Of a stretch of DNA of 64,000 nt, positions 22,595 to 30,655 are shown piece after piece. The stretch is taken from positions 62,001-126,000 of the forward strand of contig JAHDYR010000064.1 in NCBI GenBank assembly GCA_019828565.1, read 5' to 3'. The notes under the pieces were generated by a model. The model did no database searches. It saw nothing but the letters and a program-made list of their open reading frames with translations, and was not told the DNA's origin. Position numbers and translations under genes: made by a program. The stretch's first letter is position 1; the number at the start of each line of letters is the position of its first letter. This DNA is from Carpediemonas membranifera. Its lineage: Eukaryota; Fornicata.

Positions 22595-24775
22595 TCATGC
22601 GGCAGGCACCGTAGCGCTGCGCTTGAGCTGCTTCTCGAGCATCTTTCGTGGCTTCCGCGGCAGCTGGGCCGCGATGACATCAGCCAGCTCCACCGCGCGC
22701 CCGTGGACCTCAGGCGGCGAGGCCGAGAGCAGTACCTCGAGCCGGGCAGCCACGGCTTCAAAGTCAATGGGGGAGTTGCGGTCAGTTTTCCCCGAGGCCA
22801 ACGCAGTGTCGCGAATGATTGCCATGCATCCGACAGAGACACGCTCGCTCCTTGATGTAATCATCGAGGTCAGCTTGCTGAACACAGCGGGTAGCCCATG
22901 CATTCTCCCCTTATCCCGCGAAAGCGTCGCGACAAGGTCCACTACGGCCTCAGTCATGCCCGAGTACTGTCCATGTCGGCCTAATAACTCGCACAGGTAG
23001 GAGTCGGCCGACCCGACTGAGTGCCAGAACTCACCGCGGCCGTCTTGGTCGACTCGGAGAAGGGCCGCCAGTGACCGAACGATCTGGGCACCGACACGTT
23101 CGTCTCTGAACCTATCTAGAAGCCCCATGAGGGTGATTACGAGCTCCTTGCTGAAAGAACTGGTCTCTTGGGCCGTATCGTGCTGGAACATCGACTCTAA
23201 AGACTGAGTCACGCCTTCGACTTCTGTGCGAGTCAGATTAGGGTCCATGGCGTATCGGATCACGGCGCTTGGTGGCAGGAAGAGGTAGCTCGGTCCGAAT
23301 ATGGTGTTCGAATGAATCTGGCAGAGCGCATGGATGGCTCTCGTGACGAGCACGTGCTCTTGCGGGGCGACCCCTGATGCTAGTGGGATGAACACATCGC
23401 TCGGTCTGATGAGCGCGATGTAAAGGCTACAAGCTGATCGTGCGACGTCTGGCGCTGAGCCGTGGGTTTCGATGACCATCCCGAGAGCTGACCAAACATT
23501 GGTCGCAACCTTGCGTGGGAAAGCCGAGAACACGGCGGCGAGGCAATCCATGACGGCACGCACGGCCTTGGCGTGAGGCAGCGCGACCGGGATTTTTGCA
23601 ACCGCCGTATCAAGGATTCCCAGGTTCAAGAGCTGGGAAGCTACTATATCGAGACCGGAGGCCATGTTGGTCAGTGCCGATGCAGTGGACATGACGACGA
23701 AAGAATCCTTAGACTGCGAAAAAAGACGGAAGAGAATGGGGACAAGACCCGAGTCGAAGGCGATCTCACGAAAGTCGGGGGAGAGGCAGATGTTGGCAAT
23801 AGCACCAGAGATGAGCGCTGCCACGTCGTCCGAAAGCCAGTCGGAGAGGGCGTCGATGCAGACTTGGAATAGGCCGGCGTCAACCAGGCTGCGCGCGTAC
23901 AGACTCAGTGGAAGCACTCCACTCGGCTCTCTAGCGACATATGTGTGGTTAACCAGCTGTACGGCCGCTTCCTTGGCCGCCTCCACCGACGTGGCGGAGG
24001 AGAGACTCTGCAGGGCTCTAAGTGGGTCCCTTTCCGAGCCAAAGACGAGGCTGGCTATAGCTGGCTCAGCTTCTACTGCCTGCTTGGCCTGTGGGTGTCG
24101 GATGAGGATCTCTAGGAGAGTGGTGATGAGGTCGACAATCTTCGAGTCAGCATGCTCGGCGAGGTTGACGATTGCTGGGATCCCGCCGACGTCTAAGAAG
24201 TTGTCCACGAGGTTCTCTGAGAATGCGATGATGTGGCGGAGACAGGTGAGTGTCGTGGCATCGGGCGCGTCGGCCGCCAGAAGCTCTGTGAGGACGCGGA
24301 CGAGACCTGGTCCATCTAGGAGCCCGATTGCCGGCGTCTTGTTCTGCGATAGGTTGGCTAGAGCAACACAGATCGGGGCAGCCAGGTGGGGCTCTGAGGC
24401 GTAGGCGAAGAGTGCTTCTTGGACCATGACGGTGATTCCATCAAGCCCGCACTTCAGAGTGACTTGGGAAGACGTATCGTAGTAGCTGAGCAGTGATATG
24501 CACTCCACGACGGTGATGATGTCGGAAGAGTTGCCGCTGTCCAGGGCGGTACGGAGCGTGACGCTCAATAGGGGGATGATGCGGCTGCCAAGCAGTCGGA
24601 GGACTACTTTCTCGTTTAAGCAGTTGTCTGTGATAATATGTACGGCGCTAAGCAGTTCGTCGAGCGATCGTGAGTTGGAAACCGCCTGGTCGAGGATGCG
24701 GATCCCCTTCTCGGCAACGGACGCGTGGTGTTCTTCATTTGAGTCCAAGAGCACTCCTTCACCAATAGAAGTCAT
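22595..24775 (-). CDS. Armadillo-repeat protein
   Basis: 726 aa, single exon. The whole protein is helical with repeated ~42-residue units typical of armadillo/HEAT folds, for example VECISLLSYYD..., VALANLSQNKTPAIG, PAIVNLAEHADSKIV and SALTNMASGLDIV. The C-terminus is basic (LPRKPRKMLEKQLKRS). No importin-beta-binding domain or F-box is seen, so it is not a standard importin alpha. Armadillo proteins act as scaffolds; partner and place are unknown. It starts at an ATG at 24775 and is head-to-head with the acetyl-CoA synthetase. Confidence 0.75.
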   Translation of the reverse strand: MTSIGEGVLLDSNEEHHASVAEKGIRILDQAVSNSRSLDELLSAVHIITDNCLNEKVVLRLLGSRIIPLLSVTLRTALDSGNSSDIITVVECISLLSYYDTSSQVTLKCGLDGITVMVQEALFAYASEPHLAAPICVALANLSQNKTPAIGLLDGPGLVRVLTELLAADAPDATTLTCLRHIIAFSENLVDNFLDVGGIPAIVNLAEHADSKIVDLITTLLEILIRHPQAKQAVEAEPAIASLVFGSERDPLRALQSLSSATSVEAAKEAAVQLVNHTYVAREPSGVLPLSLYARSLVDAGLFQVCIDALSDWLSDDVAALISGAIANICLSPDFREIAFDSGLVPILFRLFSQSKDSFVVMSTASALTNMASGLDIVASQLLNLGILDTAVAKIPVALPHAKAVRAVMDCLAAVFSAFPRKVATNVWSALGMVIETHGSAPDVARSACSLYIALIRPSDVFIPLASGVAPQEHVLVTRAIHALCQIHSNTIFGPSYLFLPPSAVIRYAMDPNLTRTEVEGVTQSLESMFQHDTAQETSSFSKELVITLMGLLDRFRDERVGAQIVRSLAALLRVDQDGRGEFWHSVGSADSYLCELLGRHGQYSGMTEAVVDLVATLSRDKGRMHGLPAVFSKLTSMITSRSERVSVGCMAIIRDTALASGKTDRNSPIDFEAVAARLEVLLSASPPEVHGRAVELADVIAAQLPRKPRKMLEKQLKRSATVPAA

Positions 24776-25151
24776 GCTTTTGATAGTCGTTTGACGAAAT
24801 TCGTAGGTGCCTTGATGTCATTCGCGGGCATTGGTTCGCAAGACATCAAAATGTTTGTCTGATTAGCAAGAGCCTCAGTGGGCCCTGACGGCACGCATGC
24901 CCGTATCACTGATGCCATAAGGCCACTGACCGGTGAAATTCCGAGTTTGACCGTTGTTGACTGCCGTAGTGAGAATTGTCACGGTCAACGACCATGCCCA
25001 CGGCATAATGGTGAACACACCGCGTGGTTGGGTTGTTCATGACCTGGCCCTCCTCCCAGAGAGGCGCAGAATCAGATTTACGCATTATTTGACGGAGTCG
25101 GACGTCGCTTGACTTTCGGCAGAACTCGCTGCGTTCCAGCACTGCTTACAT
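24776..25151. promoter_or_regulatory. Divergent intergenic region
   Basis: 376 bp between the armadillo gene and the acetyl-CoA synthetase gene; both promoters must lie here. No gene or clear motif seen. Confidence 0.4.
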
Positions 25152-27746
25152 ATGCTCTCTACACTTAGCAAAACCGTCGCAGGCAAGCTTGTGACCGCTC
25201 AGAACCTCGCTGTGTTCCCCACGATGGGCCTCCGCACACTCAGCACCGAGACGAAGGCCCGTCTTGCTGAACACCTTGGCTACAACCCCGTGGCTATCCC
25301 GGACGCCGGCTACAAGTACACTGACACGGAAAGCATCATTGACCGTGCCAATCTTGTTCAGTACTCCGTCGATCCCGCCGTCCGCCCCACCGAAGTTCTT
25401 CCCAACACCAAGAAGATCGACGCCATCCTCGAGCGTGCTCTCCACCGCACCACGAAGTACCTGCACGAGCACGAGGCCTACGAGGTTCTTGCTGCGGCAG
25501 GCGTGACCATTCCCGAGCACTACTTCCATCCAATGACCGATACCCTCGACATGCTCAAGAAGAAGCTTGACCCCAAGAAGAAGTACGTCGCCAAGGCCAT
25601 GATCCCCGGCTGCATCCACAAGACGGATGTCGGTGGTGTCGCCTTCAACATCACCCGCGACAACTGCAATGAGACGCTCAAGGACTTCGCCAAGAAGTTC
25701 AACACCGACCCCGCTGGTATCGACGGCGTGCTCTTCGCTGAGCAGCTTGACTTCAAGAAGGGCGGCCTGGGCGGCGGCGAGATGCTCCTCTCTTCTTACG
25801 AAGACCCCTTCTTCGGCCCCACCATCGCCTTTGGTGTCGGCGGTACTGTCGTCGAGTACGCCAAGGACGTCTTCCGTGACGGCAAGAGCACGTTCTTCGT
25901 GCCCGCCTTTGTGGACATCGACACTGTTCAGGATGAGTTCCGCAAATTCCCCATCGTAGAGCAGCTCGACGGCAAGGTCCGCGGCGTTTCTAAGACCGTA
26001 GACTTCGATAAGGAGCTCCTGCCTACTATCCGCGGCATCCAGGCACTTGTCCGCCAGTATTCGAAACACAACCCCCAGTCGAAGTACGTCATCGAGGAGA
26101 TTGAAGTCAATCCGATGGTTGCTGGCGCCAATGGCGGCCTCTTCGCCCTCGACGGTGTTCTTTCCGTCCGTCTGAACGAGAACTACGGCAAGGAGCCCGA
26201 GAAGCCTCTGTATCACGCCAACAAGCCCCTCGAGCAGGTTGACGCCCTCCTCCACGCCCGCTCTGTCTGCGTCGTCGGCTGCTCCACCAAGAACGCGTCC
26301 AACCCATGCAACGTCATCATGAGCAAGTTCAAGGACAACGCCAACGTCCCTGACGAGGCGATCTACCCTCTACACAAGTCCGCTGACGCCATCCAGGATG
26401 TCCCTGCCGTCCCGAGCTTCGATGCCCTCCTCGAGGCCCGTAACGGCGACCCCGTGGACTGCCTCGTCGTCGGTGTGCCCGCCGCTGCTGCCCACGGCGT
26501 CATGAAGGAAGCCATGCTCAAGAACGTTGCCCGCTCCATCCTCATCATCTCCGGCGGCTTCGGCGAGACTGAGGGCGGCAAGGAGTGGGAGGAGGACCTC
26601 AAGCAGACCCTCGCCAGCCTGCCCCACGACAGGCGTCCCGTGATTAACGGCCCGAACACCCTTGGCTGCAACGCCGATGGTTGGGAGACCATCTTCACCC
26701 CCGGATCCAAGTCCAGTTGGACTGGCCGCGGTGTCCCACATGCTGCTGTCATCTGCCAGTCTGGCGCCTTTATGATCACCCGCCGCTCTGACATGGCCGA
26801 CACCGTGGCCCCCAGAGTGTCAGTGTCCACTGGTAACCAGCTCGACCTCTCTGTCACCGATTTCCTCGAGCACATGCTCAATGATCCCCAGTACGAAGAT
26901 GTCTCGACCTTTGGGCTTTACGTGGAGGGATTCCAGGACACTGACGGACTCCGGCTCATGAAGCTTGTCTCTGAGGCCGCTCAGATGGGCCGCTATGTTG
27001 TTTTGTACAAGGCTGGCCGCACCAAGGCGGGTCAGGATGCCACTGCCGGCCACACTGCTTCGATTGCCGGCGACTACTCCATGATCAAGCACATGGTCGA
27101 GATGGCGGGCGGCATTGTCGCTGACGACGTCACTGAGTTCGAGCAGACGATGATGCTCACCACCATGATCGGAGACGAGCTCCGCGCCGGCATCAAGGCC
27201 AAGGGCGACCGCGCCAAGGTCCGTGTCGCGGGTCTCTCCAATGCCGGCTTCGAGAAGTGCGCCATCGCCGACCATCTCGCCGAGGGTGGCCGTACTGATC
27301 TCGTGGACTACACTCCCGAGGGGATGAAGCTCATTGCCGACATTTACCAGAAGAACAAGATCGGCTCCATCGTCGACATCGACCGCGTGCTCGACACTAC
27401 CCCCATGTTTGGCGATGTCGGCTACGATGAGCTCTTCCGCACCCTCCTCTCGATGCCTGAGGTCGACGTCGGCTTCTTCTCCATGGTCCCCGAGACGGGC
27501 AACCTTCACACCCTCCCCCCAGGCTGGTCCGACTTCGACGAGGACCTTGCCCGCGAAGACTCCATTGTCCAGAAGATTCTGAAGATCCGCACAGAGTCCC
27601 ACAAGCCTTTCCTCGTCGTGGCTGAGTCTGGCTGGAAGTACGAACCGATGGCTGCCATGCTCAACCTCAGCGGCGTCCCCACGTTTAGACACGCGGACCA
27701 GGCGGCTAAGGTGCTCAGCAAGGTGATCAACAGCATCCGTGTGTAG
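25152..27746 (+). CDS. ADP-forming acetyl-CoA synthetase, beta-alpha order
   Basis: 864 aa. Converts acetyl-CoA, ADP and phosphate to acetate, CoA and ATP, a key energy step in anaerobic protists. The ATP-grasp (beta) domains come first (about residues 105-345: KAMIPGCIHKTDVGG, GPTIAFGVGGTVVEY, EIEVNPM), then the CoA-binding and ligase (alpha) domains (VCVVGCSTKN, IISGGFGET, NGPNTLGCN, CQSGAFM, STGNQLDLS). The catalytic His is in AGHTASIAGD near residue 636. The first ~30 residues are hydroxylated and basic with few acids and could target a mitochondrion-related organelle; not certain. Codon use is strongly biased, fitting high expression. The archaeal and Giardia fusions known to me have alpha before beta. 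Confidence 0.9.
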   Translation: MLSTLSKTVAGKLVTAQNLAVFPTMGLRTLSTETKARLAEHLGYNPVAIPDAGYKYTDTESIIDRANLVQYSVDPAVRPTEVLPNTKKIDAILERALHRTTKYLHEHEAYEVLAAAGVTIPEHYFHPMTDTLDMLKKKLDPKKKYVAKAMIPGCIHKTDVGGVAFNITRDNCNETLKDFAKKFNTDPAGIDGVLFAEQLDFKKGGLGGGEMLLSSYEDPFFGPTIAFGVGGTVVEYAKDVFRDGKSTFFVPAFVDIDTVQDEFRKFPIVEQLDGKVRGVSKTVDFDKELLPTIRGIQALVRQYSKHNPQSKYVIEEIEVNPMVAGANGGLFALDGVLSVRLNENYGKEPEKPLYHANKPLEQVDALLHARSVCVVGCSTKNASNPCNVIMSKFKDNANVPDEAIYPLHKSADAIQDVPAVPSFDALLEARNGDPVDCLVVGVPAAAAHGVMKEAMLKNVARSILIISGGFGETEGGKEWEEDLKQTLASLPHDRRPVINGPNTLGCNADGWETIFTPGSKSSWTGRGVPHAAVICQSGAFMITRRSDMADTVAPRVSVSTGNQLDLSVTDFLEHMLNDPQYEDVSTFGLYVEGFQDTDGLRLMKLVSEAAQMGRYVVLYKAGRTKAGQDATAGHTASIAGDYSMIKHMVEMAGGIVADDVTEFEQTMMLTTMIGDELRAGIKAKGDRAKVRVAGLSNAGFEKCAIADHLAEGGRTDLVDYTPEGMKLIADIYQKNKIGSIVDIDRVLDTTPMFGDVGYDELFRTLLSMPEVDVGFFSMVPETGNLHTLPPGWSDFDEDLAREDSIVQKILKIRTESHKPFLVVAESGWKYEPMAAMLNLSGVPTFRHADQAAKVLSKVINSIRV

Positions 27747-27965
27747 ACATAAAGACGTTAATTCAGTGGTAGACGATGGAAGATAGGGTATAAGGTATTC
27801 TGTGGTGGTCGCGGTTGGGGCGAGTGGAATTCGATGAAGAGGCAAGAGTGAGCGATGGCTATCATGAAGACCAACTACTGGCCGTTGGTCGAGCTCTTAC
27901 GCATCACCCGCGGCCTTCGTGATAAGCTGCACAATCACGAACGAACTCGGTAGCCCTCGACAACC

Positions 27966-28562
27966 ATGCCAAAATCCGAACAACCAACGCTCGGGCCAGT
28001 AGAATTACAGGGCATGTGGACCAATGTCGTCAACGAACTCCACGATCTCAACTCCAATCCAGCGTTCCCATCGACATTCGGCACAACTGCTCAAACCCCA
28101 CCGGAATGGTATCAAAGACAGATAGATCAGGCAAAGAAGCTGAAAGAGGTGTATATTCGTCAAAACGGCATCATTAACCAGCAGCTCAGGACGCTCTACG
28201 TCAACTTCATCTCCAAGAAACAGCATACCGCCCTTTCACCAACCAAGACCGCCCCTCCAAGAGCCCGCAATCCCTCCTCCACCTTTACTCTACCAGAAAT
28301 CCCCACCTATGACCACCACACCAAGTGCTGCCACAGTGACTGCACACAACGAGCTCTCCCACTGTGCCAGTACTGTCCAGCCCACATGGCGGCGGACAAG
28401 GGCCAGCACATGTACACCCAGTGCGTCCACATGGAGCTGGGCAGGCGGTGTCAGCGCACAGTCCATGGTCGTGGTCGGTGTGTGGAGCACCAGCCCACGG
28501 GGGCGAGCGAGCTCGCGTTGGGGGAACCGGAGGGGAAGAGGGATGCGATATTGCTGTGGTGA
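27966..28562 (+). CDS. C3Hc3H zinc-finger protein, KANSL2/INO80D type
   Basis: 198 aa. The C-terminal part (about residues 118-180) has the cysteine/histidine pattern of the 'potential DNA-binding domain' of KANSL2 and INO80D: CCHSDCTQRALPLCQYCPAHM and then CVHMELGRRCQRT...GRCVEHQ. In other eukaryotes these proteins are subunits of chromatin-modifying complexes (NSL histone acetyltransferase, INO80 remodeller). The N-terminus has helical, Gln/Lys-rich sequence (KKLKEVYIRQNGIINQQL). Starts at ATG 27966; no intron seen. The role in this organism is inferred from the domain only. Confidence 0.7.
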   Translation: MPKSEQPTLGPVELQGMWTNVVNELHDLNSNPAFPSTFGTTAQTPPEWYQRQIDQAKKLKEVYIRQNGIINQQLRTLYVNFISKKQHTALSPTKTAPPRARNPSSTFTLPEIPTYDHHTKCCHSDCTQRALPLCQYCPAHMAADKGQHMYTQCVHMELGRRCQRTVHGRGRCVEHQPTGASELALGEPEGKRDAILLW

Positions 28563-28804
28563 GATGCGTGTCGGATGTTTATGACAGTTTATGAGAGTTT
28601 AGGCCTGCTTTAGGAATGACCCGGGCATGCAAGGCCCAAACAGGACTGCAATTGAGCGCACTAAGCCGATAAACGTGTGCATGGTCATCAATAAGCTCGT
28701 TTCATACCATTCTCGTCTCTATTTGCCTGGATGGGCGAACATGGTGAGCGCGCACTTTCCATGTCGTGGCGCCACAACCTACTGTAGATCCACAAGCACC
28801 AACA

Positions 28805-30517
28805 ATGGAAGCTCCGCGGAGGATTGAACGAACAACACAAGACGGCTTCTATCTTGTTGCAGCAGCGAGATTTAATCGATTGGAGGATGTTCTATCAGCG
28901 TTGCTTCTCAACTCTGTCGAAGAGGGAGCATCATCGGTTCACATTGCCTGGGAGGACGAATCAGGTTCAATGTTTGTCTCTGATAATGGTGGAGGCTTTC
29001 CTGAAACAGTATTACGGTCTCTCGACCAGCGTCGGGCCACATCTACGAAACCCGCCAAAGCCGGCCAAAGTCTCCTGCTTATATCAAGCGTCGCAAGGAT
29101 CACTATCGCACACAACGGCCGCCCCGTACTCGCCCTGGGTGGCCAGCAAGGCCCATTTATCAATCGGGAGCAAACTTGCGTCTCGGTCACGTCTCTCTTC
29201 GCCCGGACCCCGGTAAGGCTGCGAACAGTCGACCCAGCAATGATCAGACCCACAGTAGTCGATATGGCAGTCGCATATCCATCCGTGCGCTACACCGTCG
29301 AGATGCTGGGTCAGGTAGAGACTGTAGGTCCGTTTCTTGGTCGGCCCGCAGCCCTGAGGTGGGCAATCGGTGTGCCTGAAGAGGAGCAGGTGGTCGAGGC
29401 AGGGCACAGGGGTCTGTACGTGCTGATGGTGACTGTACCAGCGAGTGTTCGGTGCCAAATCTGTCTTTATAATGGGAAAAGATTTGATGATCCAAAGATA
29501 CGAACAGCGGTAATCAACCAGGTCAAGGATCGTGGCATGTTGAAGAACGCGCACCTGGCAACCAGTGGCCGCTTCGTCACCTTCGTAACTTGCTCAGATC
29601 AACCTGTCGTCCCCGCAGAAAAAGTGGCCGAGCTCGTCGATGCTTGTCTTGATGCTCTCTCCCCCGAATCGGAGTCGAGCGATGTCCCAGACGCCACTGC
29701 TGGGGATAGCGATGATGTACTTGGTGACCAAAGACCTGGGCACTCTCGCGCGTCCATACTGAATGGGATGAATCTTTTTGGAAACAGCTTCAAATCTCAT
29801 GGAAGGTTGACCCAGTCTTTAGGGAGCAAGGAGCCCCGTCTGACACAACAGCAGCGGGCAGACATCATCCCTTCTATGCCCTCGAATCCGATCGACCGTG
29901 TCTCCCTCAGCGACCTCACCGCCGTCGGCCAGTTTGCCGATTCATTCATCGTCTGCTCCCATGCTTCCAAGTTGTTCTTTATCGACCAGCACGCTGCGGC
30001 CGAGCGGGTTAACTTGGAGCTTCTTCTCGACGAGCTCCTCGCGGCCAAGCCAATAGTAGTTCCTCGGTCAGAGGCCACACCGTTGCGGGTCGGCCACTCA
30101 TTGTGTACGCACTGTGGAAGTGGTCAGATTGTGACCAGGGTTCGTCGACCGCTGGGTCAAGTGACACTCGACACACCGTGGCTCATTGACCCAGTCTTGG
30201 CACGCAGGTCGGCGTACTTCGAGCGGTGGGGGTGGCGTTTCGATAGAGACACTGTGACCGCAGTGCCTGTGATATATGGCGTGATCTTAGATCGGGTAGC
30301 GTATCTCCAAGATTCGCTCCAAGATTCTGGAGTCCCCTCCATCATCCATCAAATCGTGCTGAGTCGCAGTTGTCGCATGTCCATCAAGGCCAATCAGCCA
30401 CTCACGCTTGCGGACTGCGCCAAGGTTGTTGCTGACCTGGCCGACTGCCGCTGCCCGTGGTACTGTGCCCACGGGCGGCCGACCATTGTACCTGGTCCTG
30501 CTGTAAAGGTGGAGTAG
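28805..30517 (+). CDS. MLH3: MutL homologue, MLH3-like, with degenerate ATPase
   Basis: 570 aa from the first in-frame ATG. The C-terminal domain has the MutL endonuclease motif DQHAAAERVNLE (about residue 392 on; DQHA-x2-E-x4-E) and the second conserved block CPWYCAHGRPTIVPG near the C-terminus, as in MLH3 (CAHGRP). Between them CTHCGS and SRSCRMSIK supply further conserved Cys/Ser. The N-terminal GHKL ATPase domain is altered: the position of the catalytic Glu in the usual K-E-L-x-E-N-S motif reads SALLLNS, and the G-F-R-G-E-A-L lid motif is replaced by AGQSLLLIS, while DNGGGF (motif II) is kept. MLH3 with MLH1 resolves meiotic recombination intermediates and does some mismatch repair. Here nuclease chemistry may be kept but ATP hydrolysis by this subunit is doubtful. 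Confidence 0.8.
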   Translation: MEAPRRIERTTQDGFYLVAAARFNRLEDVLSALLLNSVEEGASSVHIAWEDESGSMFVSDNGGGFPETVLRSLDQRRATSTKPAKAGQSLLLISSVARITIAHNGRPVLALGGQQGPFINREQTCVSVTSLFARTPVRLRTVDPAMIRPTVVDMAVAYPSVRYTVEMLGQVETVGPFLGRPAALRWAIGVPEEEQVVEAGHRGLYVLMVTVPASVRCQICLYNGKRFDDPKIRTAVINQVKDRGMLKNAHLATSGRFVTFVTCSDQPVVPAEKVAELVDACLDALSPESESSDVPDATAGDSDDVLGDQRPGHSRASILNGMNLFGNSFKSHGRLTQSLGSKEPRLTQQQRADIIPSMPSNPIDRVSLSDLTAVGQFADSFIVCSHASKLFFIDQHAAAERVNLELLLDELLAAKPIVVPRSEATPLRVGHSLCTHCGSGQIVTRVRRPLGQVTLDTPWLIDPVLARRSAYFERWGWRFDRDTVTAVPVIYGVILDRVAYLQDSLQDSGVPSIIHQIVLSRSCRMSIKANQPLTLADCAKVVADLADCRCPWYCAHGRPTIVPGPAVKVE

Positions 30518-30655
30518 GCGAGTAACGGTGTTGGTCTGGCCATGTACGCACAATATGCGCTTCAGAGTGGGTCAAACGAGCTTTGAATGTCCATTCATTT
30601 TGAATTAATCAGTCGAGAATATGTGCAGATTACGGCAAGACCGCAAATATTTCGC

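Noticed and set aside
25146-26255. 369-codon antisense ORF over acetyl-CoA synthetase, and similar ones (26820-27845)
   Set aside because: Mirror of a highly codon-biased gene; Leu/Val/Gly/His-rich composition typical of antisense frames, no domain.
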